Source: Paraconexibacter sp038257095 (lineage in GTDB: Bacteria > Actinomycetota > Thermoleophilia > Solirubrobacterales > Solirubrobacteraceae). Taken from it: DNA of 64,000 nucleotides. Every line of letters starts with the position of its first letter. Within the stretch, counting starts at the first letter, position 1. The notes beneath the pieces were generated by a model. The model made no database searches and had not been told where the DNA came from. It was given only the letters and a program-made list of their open reading frames with translations. The position numbers and the translations under genes are program-made. The DNA lies in the NCBI GenBank assembly GCA_038257095.1, contig JBBSJQ010000019.1, positions 19,905 through 83,904 of the forward strand. The letters run 5' to 3'. Of the stretch, positions 58,702 through 64,000 are shown piece by piece.

Positions 58702-58707
58702 CGGGGA

Positions 58708-59043
58708 ATGCTTCCGCATCCCATCCCGATCGCGCTCGCCGAGGTCATCGCTCAGCGCTTTCGCGTCATCGGCGATCCGACGCGCATTCGCGTGCTCGAT
58801 GCGTTGCGGCAAGGGGAGCTGTCGGTCGGCCAGCTCGCAGGTCTTCTCGAGACCAGCCAGCAGAACGCCTCGAAGCACCTCGGCATACTGCTGCAGGCTG
58901 GGATCGTCTCGCGCCGCAAGGTCGGGACGACTGCCCTCTACGCGATCGCCGACGAGTCGGTGTTCGCGTTGTGCGAGCAGATCTGCGGCGCGCTGCATAG
59001 TCAGTTGGCCGACTTCAACACGCTGATCGGCGCGGATCGATGA
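58708..59043 (+). CDS. ArsR-family repressor of the sulfur-stress operon
   Basis: The 111-residue winged-helix protein has IAQRFRVIGDPTRIRVLDAL, LSVGQLAGLLETSQQNASKH (recognition helix) and LGILLQAGIVSRRKVGTTAL, all ArsR-family landmarks. Two cysteines, C89 and C93 in FALCEQICGAL near the C-terminal helix, are the only ones, unlike arsenic or metal sensors of the CxC type in helix 3. In persulfide sensors of this family (BigR/SqrR/YgaV) two cysteines form a polysulfide bridge, but their spacing is much wider than here, so the mechanism is uncertain. It overlaps the MMPL gene by 4 bases and probably autoregulates the operon. Confidence 0.87.
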   Translation: MLPHPIPIALAEVIAQRFRVIGDPTRIRVLDALRQGELSVGQLAGLLETSQQNASKHLGILLQAGIVSRRKVGTTALYAIADESVFALCEQICGALHSQLADFNTLIGADR

Positions 59044-61181
59044 GCCCCACAGCTGCACCGCCGCGGGCAGACGTTCCGACCGCGATCCCGGCGCGGCTCG
59101 GGCCGGTCGGGCGCCTTGGGCGATTCGTCGCTACGCACACCCGGGGCGTGATCCTCGCGTGGGTCGTCTTGGCGGTCGGGCTCGGCGCGCTGGCGCCAGG
59201 CGTGGAGAAGGCGCTGTCGGGCGCCGGCTGGGAGGCCAGCGGTTCGGAGTCGGTCGTCGCACGCGAGCAGATCGACCGCGCGTTCGGCGGGCAGGGCAGC
59301 TACGCCCTGCAGGTCGTCATCAGCGGGCGGGATGCCGCCGCGGTGGCCGCCGCGATGCCGGCGGTTGACGGGCTCCTGCGCGCCGACGATCGGATCTCGC
59401 AGGTCGTCGCCCCCCGTGCGGGCGCCTCACTGTCGACCGATGGGCGCACCGCCGTAGTGCTTGCGGGTGCCGCTGCGCAGCCCGACGACATGGTCCGCGC
59501 GGCCGACGACCTCAAGGAGGAGCTCGCTGAGGCGGGCGGCCCCGGCGTGCGCGTGGACATCAGTGGCGCGCCGGGCATGTGGTCGGACTTCAACGACGCG
59601 AACAAGTCGGCAATGCTCAAGTCCGAGCTCATCTCCTGGCCGGTGACGCTCGCGATCCTGCTGCTGGCCTTCGGCTCGCTCGTCGCGGCCGGGCTACCGC
59701 TCATGCTGACCGTCGTCGGCTTGGCCTCCGCGGCGGGCACCCTCTTCCTCCTCGCCCAGCTCTTCGACATCTCGATCTGGGCGATGAACTTCGCGCTGAT
59801 GTTCGCCCTGGCGCTCGGCATCGACTACGCGCTGTTCATCGTCGCCCGCTTCCGTCAGGCGCAGAACGTCGAGGGCCTCTCCCCGGTCGACGCAGTCAGC
59901 TCGGCGATGGAGACCGCCGGCAAGGCGGTCCTCTTCTCGGGGTTGACCGTGCTGATCGCCCTGTCGGCGGTGCTCCTGGTCCCGAGCCCCGCGTTTCGCT
60001 CGATGGCGGTCGGGATCATGGTCGCGGTGGCCTTCGTGCTCGCCGCGTCGCTCACGCTCCTGCCGGCGGTGCTCGCGCGGCGCGGCCCGCGCGTGGATCG
60101 CTTCGCCCTGCCGTGGCTCGTGCGCGGCGATCAGCGCTCCCCGCGCCTGGCGCGGTGGGCTGAGCTCGGCTGGCGCCGGCCGGGCCGCTTCCTCGCGGTC
60201 GGCCTCGTCGCCATCGTCGCGCTCGCATGGCCGGTGAGTCAGCTCGATACGGGCATGCCCTCGATCGGTGTCGTGCCCGCCGAGGACGGTTCGCGCCAGG
60301 GCTACGAGCGCGTGCAGCAGGCCTTTGGCGAGGGGGCGCCGGGAACACTGCAGATCGTCACGCGCGGCGCCGACGCCGCGCGGACCACCGCCGTCCTCGG
60401 GGCAGACGCCGGGATCGCCCGGACGCTCCCGGCACAGCGCGGGCCGAGCGGCGAGTCGCTCATCGCCGCCGTCCCGGTCCAAGGCCCGAGCGGCGACGGC
60501 GTGCGCGCCACGGTGGACCGCCTCCGCGAGGCGCTCCCCGCATCGGCCCTCGTCGGCGGCGCGGTAGCCGAGAACCACGACCTCGAACGGGTCCTCGGCG
60601 AGCGCACGCCGCTCGTCATCGGCGTCGTCCTCGCACTCGGCTTCGTGCTGCTGCTCATCGCGCTCCGAGCCCCGGTGCTCGCCCTCGCGGGCGTCGTCCT
60701 GAATGTTCTCGCGACGCTCGCGGCGTTCGGGGTCGCGAAGTGGATCTTCCAGGACGGCGTCGGCGCCGGGCTGCTCGGCTTCGAGCCCCAGGGCTACCTC
60801 GACGCCTGGGCGCCCGTCTTCTTCTTCGCGATGCTCTTCGCGCTCGGGATGGACTACACGGTCTTCCTCCTCGCCTCCGCCAAGGAGCACTGGGACAAGA
60901 CCGGCGACGCCCGCGCGGCCACCGTCGAGGGCATCGCCACCTCGGGGCGCGTCATCACCGCCGCCGCCGGCGTCATGGTCGCGGTGTTCTTCACCTTCGC
61001 GCTCTCGGGGCCTCTGCCGCCGAAGGAGATGGGCGTCATTCTCGGCGTCGCCGTGCTCGTCGACGCCGCGCTCGTACGCCTTGTGCTCATGCCCGCCGTC
61101 ATGCGCCTGCTCGGCGCCGGCGGCTGGTGGTGCCCCAGGTGGCTGCGCCGCGCCCTACCCGACATCCGCTTCGGCCACTGA
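59040..61181 (+). CDS. MMPL-family RND transporter
   Basis: The 713-residue protein has twelve predicted helices in two repeats, each followed or preceded by a periplasmic porter domain. The first half has LALGIDYALFIVARFRQAQN, the second has ALGMDYTVFLLASAKE, the conserved GxDYxxF proton-relay motifs of MMPL/RND proteins. It lacks the long C-terminal coiled domain of mycobacterial MmpL3. MMPL proteins export lipids or small hydrophobic molecules using the proton gradient. Its cotranscription with ArsR, a persulfide dioxygenase and TauE is uncommon and suggests export of a sulfur-containing or toxic metabolite, but the substrate is unproven. Confidence 0.9.
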   Translation: MSPTAAPPRADVPTAIPARLGPVGRLGRFVATHTRGVILAWVVLAVGLGALAPGVEKALSGAGWEASGSESVVAREQIDRAFGGQGSYALQVVISGRDAAAVAAAMPAVDGLLRADDRISQVVAPRAGASLSTDGRTAVVLAGAAAQPDDMVRAADDLKEELAEAGGPGVRVDISGAPGMWSDFNDANKSAMLKSELISWPVTLAILLLAFGSLVAAGLPLMLTVVGLASAAGTLFLLAQLFDISIWAMNFALMFALALGIDYALFIVARFRQAQNVEGLSPVDAVSSAMETAGKAVLFSGLTVLIALSAVLLVPSPAFRSMAVGIMVAVAFVLAASLTLLPAVLARRGPRVDRFALPWLVRGDQRSPRLARWAELGWRRPGRFLAVGLVAIVALAWPVSQLDTGMPSIGVVPAEDGSRQGYERVQQAFGEGAPGTLQIVTRGADAARTTAVLGADAGIARTLPAQRGPSGESLIAAVPVQGPSGDGVRATVDRLREALPASALVGGAVAENHDLERVLGERTPLVIGVVLALGFVLLLIALRAPVLALAGVVLNVLATLAAFGVAKWIFQDGVGAGLLGFEPQGYLDAWAPVFFFAMLFALGMDYTVFLLASAKEHWDKTGDARAATVEGIATSGRVITAAAGVMVAVFFTFALSGPLPPKEMGVILGVAVLVDAALVRLVLMPAVMRLLGAGGWWCPRWLRRALPDIRFGH

Positions 61182-61200
61182 GCTCCAACGAAGGAGAACC

Positions 61201-62598
61201 ATGATCCTCCGCCAGATCACCCACGACGACCTCGGATGCGCCTCCTACCTCGTAGGTGACGAGAAGGCCGGCGTAGCCGCCGTCGTCGACCCGAAGCTCG
61301 ACATCAGCGAGTACCTGCGCCTCGCCCGCTACCTCGGCGTGTCGATCGACCACGTCCTCGAGACCCACAACCACGCCGACCACGTCTCCGGGCACGGCCG
61401 GTTGGCTGCCGCCACGGGCGCGCGCATCCACGTGCACCTCCTGGCTGAGGCCGAGTACGAGCACGAGGCGTTCGACGACGGCTGGGAGCTCGAGCTCGGC
61501 AGCGTTCGTATACGCGCGCTGCACACCCCTGGGCACCGCCCCGAGCACACGGCGTTCCTCCTCTTCGACGACGCCCGCGAGACGGACGAGCCCTGGGCGG
61601 CGCTGACGGGCGACTCGCTCTTCGTGGGCGACATCGCCCGACCGGACCTCGCCATCGACAAGCAGGACGGCGCCCGGGACATCTTCGCCTCGCTGCGGGA
61701 ATCGCTGATGACACTCCCGAGCACCTGCGAGGTCTGGCCCGGCCACCTCGGCGGATCGCTCTGCGGTGGGCCCGGCATGAACATGAAGGTGTCCTCGACG
61801 ATCGGCTTCGAGCGCGAGCACCAGGAGCTCCTCGGTCTCGACGACGAGACGGAGTTCGTCAAGCGCACCACCTCAGCCCTCGGGCCGCAGCCGCCGAACT
61901 TCGAGAACATCGTCGCCCGCAACCGCGGGCCGGTGGTCCAGGACACCTCCGCGGCGCACCCCCTGAGTCCCCGGCAGGTCCGCCAGGCGCAGGACGACGG
62001 CGCGCTCCTGGTCGACGTCCGGACCGAGCTGCAGTTCGACGAGGCGCACATCCCCGGCGCGCTCTGCGTCACGGCCCGCCGCGCAGGGTTCGGCTCCAAG
62101 CTCGCATGGCTCGCCCGGCCCGATCAGCCGCTCGTGCTCATCGGCCGCGACGACGAGGACGCCCAGGAGGCCGCGGTGCTCGCCGCCGCCGTCGGCCTGC
62201 GCGACGACGCGAGCTACCTGTCCGGCGGGATGACCTCCTGGCGCGAGGAGCGGCAGCCCGTCGAGCGCACGGTCCGCATCGACGTGCCCGAGCTCCACGC
62301 GCGCTTCGAGGCGGGCACCGTGCAGATCCTCGATGTCCGCGAGGACGCCGAATGGGAGGCCGGCCACATCCCTGGCGCGGTCCACACGCCCTATCACGAC
62401 ATCACCCAGTTCCCCGACGGCCTTGACCCGGAGCGTCCCGTCGCCGTCGTCTGCGGCTCAGGGCAGCGCGCCGCGGTCGGCGCGAGCCTCCTGCAGCATC
62501 ACGGCGCCGGCGACGTCCTGCACGTCATCGATGGTGGCGTGCCGCGCTGGAAACGCGAGGGCTGGCCGATCGAGACGCCTGGTGGTGACGCGGCATAG
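61201..62598 (+). CDS. Persulfide dioxygenase-rhodanese fusion (CstB-like)
   Basis: The 465-residue protein has an N-terminal metallo-beta-lactamase persulfide dioxygenase (VLETHNHADHVSGHGRLAA, HTPGHRPEHTAFLL, LTGDSLFVGDIARPDL, VWPGHLGGSLCG; residues 1-250). Two rhodanese domains follow. The first (about 262-350) has VLIGRDDEDAQEAAV at the active-site loop and no catalytic Cys, so it is a pseudo-rhodanese; the second (about 365-460) has VVCGSGQRAAV with the catalytic Cys. Dioxygenase-pseudorhodanese-rhodanese is the order of CstB, which turns persulfides into thiosulfate or sulfite. The ATG has an AAGGAG ribosome-binding site 5 bases upstream. Confidence 0.92.
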   Translation: MILRQITHDDLGCASYLVGDEKAGVAAVVDPKLDISEYLRLARYLGVSIDHVLETHNHADHVSGHGRLAAATGARIHVHLLAEAEYEHEAFDDGWELELGSVRIRALHTPGHRPEHTAFLLFDDARETDEPWAALTGDSLFVGDIARPDLAIDKQDGARDIFASLRESLMTLPSTCEVWPGHLGGSLCGGPGMNMKVSSTIGFEREHQELLGLDDETEFVKRTTSALGPQPPNFENIVARNRGPVVQDTSAAHPLSPRQVRQAQDDGALLVDVRTELQFDEAHIPGALCVTARRAGFGSKLAWLARPDQPLVLIGRDDEDAQEAAVLAAAVGLRDDASYLSGGMTSWREERQPVERTVRIDVPELHARFEAGTVQILDVREDAEWEAGHIPGAVHTPYHDITQFPDGLDPERPVAVVCGSGQRAAVGASLLQHHGAGDVLHVIDGGVPRWKREGWPIETPGGDAA

Positions 62599-62603
62599 AC
62601 ATC

Positions 62604-63386
62604 GTGCTACTGGCCGTGCCCTTCGGCCTGGCGATCGGCCTTGCCGTCGGGATGCTCGGCGGCGGCGGCTCGGTTCTCGCCGTCCCCGTCCTCGTGTACG
62701 TCCTCGGCCAGAGCGTCGAGGAGGCCACGACCGCCTCGCTGCTCGTCGTGGCGGCCGGGGCGGTCGCCGGGGGCCTCGGGCACGCTCGGGCCGGGCGGGT
62801 GTGCTGGCGCCACGCTGGCTCGTTCACCCTGGCCGCTCTGCCGGGCATCGCCGCAGGAACCGCGGCCGCCGCAGTCGTCGGCGGCTCCGCGCTGCTCGGC
62901 GGCTTCGCCGTGGTGATGCTCGTTGCCGCCTACGCCACCTGGCAGAAGGCCGGCGAGGAGGACAGCGATCCGGACGGTGGCGACACCTGCCCGCCTCTAC
63001 GCCTGCCGCGCGACCTAGCCGCAGGGGCAGGCATCGGTCTGCTCACGGGCTTCTTCGGGGTCGGCGGCGGATTCCTGATCGTCCCCACGCTCGCTATCGG
63101 ACTCGCGTTCACGATGCGCACCGCTGTCGGCACGTCGCTGGCGATCATCACGGCCACTTCGCTTCTTGGCTTCCTCACCCACCTCGTCGCCGGCCGCGGA
63201 CTTGATGCCGGCCTCACCGCGACGTTGGCAGCCGCCTGCGTCGTCGGAGCCCTCCTCGGCGCGACGCTCGCCTCGCACGTCCCGCAGCGGGTCCTGGGTC
63301 GCAGCTTCGCGGTCATGGTCGTCGGGGTCGCGCTCTACCTGCTCGCTTCCGTACTCGTGTTCGGCGGCCCTCCCGGGACAGCCTGA
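62604..63386 (+). CDS. TauE/SafE family sulfite/organosulfonate exporter
   Basis: The 260-residue protein has about eight helices in two repeats. Each repeat has the family signature: FGLAIGLAVGMLGGGGSVLAV in the first and IGLLTGFFGVGGGFLIVP in the second (GxxxGxxGxGGGxxxVP). TauE/SafE proteins are inner-membrane exporters of sulfite, sulfoacetate or related anions. As last gene after the persulfide dioxygenase it would remove sulfite produced by that enzyme. The start GTG at 62604 is 5 bases after the upstream stop. A long open frame lies antisense in its 3' half. Confidence 0.9.
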   Translation: MLLAVPFGLAIGLAVGMLGGGGSVLAVPVLVYVLGQSVEEATTASLLVVAAGAVAGGLGHARAGRVCWRHAGSFTLAALPGIAAGTAAAAVVGGSALLGGFAVVMLVAAYATWQKAGEEDSDPDGGDTCPPLRLPRDLAAGAGIGLLTGFFGVGGGFLIVPTLAIGLAFTMRTAVGTSLAIITATSLLGFLTHLVAGRGLDAGLTATLAAACVVGALLGATLASHVPQRVLGRSFAVMVVGVALYLLASVLVFGGPPGTA

Positions 63387-63803
63387 GGCGTCGTCGCGAG
63401 TCTCGCCGTCTGCGCTGACCTGACCGGTCGGGCCTCCTCCAGCGTGCCCCCCCGGAGGCGGCAGGATCTCGGTTGCACCGAGGACGTAGTAGACGGCCTT
63501 CTCGTCGGGGTCGGCCTCGTAGGTGATCTGGAGTCCGACGTCGCTGTCGGCGTGCGAGGGCGCGCGGTCGAGGCCGAGGTTCGCGCGGTCCGCGTTGCGG
63601 ATGATGAAGGTCTCGAAGCCCTCGTTGCTCTTGACGACCATGGAGGTCGGTTCGACGGAGACGAGGAGACCGACGGTCGTGCGCTCGCCGCGCTGGACAC
63701 GTGGGGCAGGTTGGACGAACCTCGCCGGTCGTGGCCGCACGCTCGCCGCCGCAGCCCGAGCGGCGACGGCAACGAGGGCCTTCGCCGACCTCACGCGAGA
63801 CAT
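63015..63803 (-). CDS. Uncharacterised leftward frame, real part probably 63387-63803
   Basis: From ATG 63803 the frame encodes MSRVRSAKALVAVAARAAAA, then a well-composed stretch VGLLVSVEPTSMVVKSNEGF, ETFIIRNADRANLGLDRAPS, VGLQITYEADPDEKAVYYVL and GATEILPPPGG (through about 63450). Strong G/C third positions support coding. The frame then runs on antisense to TauE to a stop at 63015; that tail is low complexity (DPDDHDREAATQ, DDQESAADPEEAREQ) and probably not real. At a run of seven Cs (63447-63453) a one-base shift gives GGTLEEARPVRSAQ and a stop at 63335, so a frameshift or sequencing error is possible. No family recognised. Confidence 0.4.
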   Translation of the reverse strand: MSRVRSAKALVAVAARAAAASVRPRPARFVQPAPRVQRGERTTVGLLVSVEPTSMVVKSNEGFETFIIRNADRANLGLDRAPSHADSDVGLQITYEADPDEKAVYYVLGATEILPPPGGHAGGGPTGQVSADGETRDDASGCPGRAAEHEYGSEQVERDPDDHDREAATQDPLRDVRGERRAEEGSDDAGGCQRRGEAGIKSAAGDEVGEEAKKRSGRDDRQRRADSGAHRERESDSERGDDQESAADPEEAREQTDACPCG

Positions 63804-63805
63804 GC

Positions 63806-63908
63806 GTGACACATGTCCCGAGACATCACAGAGGTAGCTGGGGGGGTGTCTGATCTCACGACATATGTCCCTAGAGATAGGTCTCTCATGTCTCGGGACA
63901 TAGGTCAC
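63806..63908. repeat. Large inverted repeat and TGTC/GACA half-site array
   Basis: ATGTCCCGAGACAT at 63813-63826 and its exact reverse complement ATGTCTCGGGACAT at 63888-63901 flank 61 bases. The arms extend outward: GTGAC (63806-63810) and GTCAC (63904-63908) at matching distances, so each arm is 21 bases with two mismatches. Each 14-base site is itself a dyad (ATGTC-N4-GACAT). Between them lie GACATATGTC (63860-63869, perfect palindrome) and AGAGA-TAGG-TCTCT (63873-63886). This looks like a multi-site operator, a recombinase site or a transposition end. Confidence 0.7.
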
Positions 63909-64000
63909 TCCCACGGCGCCGGTCGTCGCAAGGCGAGCCCGTAGGGCGAGTCGCAGCGGCGATCGGCGCCGACCCGGTTGGGTGGGCCATGTCCCGCGCC
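63905..64000 (-). CDS. Possible C-terminal end of a leftward gene, partial
   Basis: Entering from the right edge, the leftward frame encodes about 31 residues ending GADRRCDSPYGLALRRPAPW-E and a TGA at 63905-63907, overlapping the outer arm of the inverted repeat. The composition is protein-like but there is too little to identify. Two other leftward frames are also open here, so this is a low-confidence call. Confidence 0.3.
   Translation of the reverse strand, partial: GAGHGPPNRVGADRRCDSPYGLALRRPAPWE

Noticed and set aside
63015..63386. Minus-strand continuation of the right-end gene through TauE
   Set aside because: Low-complexity Asp/Glu/Arg sequence opposite a well-defined transporter, most likely antisense shadow.

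Overview
The window is very GC-rich, densely coded DNA from what is most likely an actinobacterium. GTG starts are frequent, 4-base ATGA/GTGA overlaps are common, two sites match the Gram-positive LexA box, and the pan operon carries a DUF2520 protein. The overall gene set suggests the Thermoleophilia/Solirubrobacterales, but that placement is inference and not a sequence match. At least twelve genes have a TANNNT hexamer ending 6-8 bases before the start codon, which suggests that leaderless transcription is common here.

Layout. 1-4.7 kb: the 5' end of rarD, LexA-box uvrA, plsC and a hexapeptide acyltransferase. 4.7-7.1 kb: a very long Ala/Glu/Arg coiled-coil protein. 7.2-10.1 kb: pantothenate operon DUF2520-panC-panD-panB. 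10.3-34.3 kb: a uracil-DNA glycosylase followed by a large surface-glycan region. That region holds four separate GT2/GT4 glycosyltransferases, two GT-C membrane proteins, an acyltransferase-3, an O-antigen ligase/polymerase, an AftD-like giant arabinofuranosyltransferase-family protein, a GH31 glycosidase, two methyltransferases and a GT4-flippase fusion. An HxlR regulator/MFS exporter pair sits inside it. 34.4-40.0 kb: a small secreted protein with an LAXTG-type sorting signal, then tsaE-tsaB-rimI-tsaD-glutaredoxin-rex-GCS2 ligase-DUF1844, where every junction overlaps by 4 bases. 40.1-45.3 kb: two APC permeases with universal-stress-protein tails plus two TrkA-type proteins, probably potassium transport. 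45.3-48.0 kb: a beta-lactamase-fold protein without catalytic motifs, a metallophosphoesterase and tRNA-Gln(CUG). 48.1-52.3 kb: a LexA-box HTH-HNH gene and a heterodimeric ABC exporter. 52.3-56.3 kb: small Cys-rich proteins, a decayed RTX repeat fragment, uncharacterised proteins, a DUF2254 membrane protein and an MscS channel. 56.7-58.6 kb: an L,D-transpeptidase coupled to a Tat-exported ferritin-like protein. 58.7-63.4 kb: an ArsR-MMPL-persulfide dioxygenase/rhodanese-TauE sulfur-stress operon. 63.4-64 kb: an unclear leftward frame preceded by a striking inverted-repeat array.

The glycan region contains the parts of a full pathway: sugar transfer, modification, lipid-linked flipping, polymerisation or ligation, and trimming. 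The LAXTG protein and the L,D-transpeptidase also point to the cell wall. The tRNA t6A genes are physically coupled to the redox sensor Rex and a glutaredoxin. No CRISPR array, insertion sequence, replication origin or rRNA was seen.
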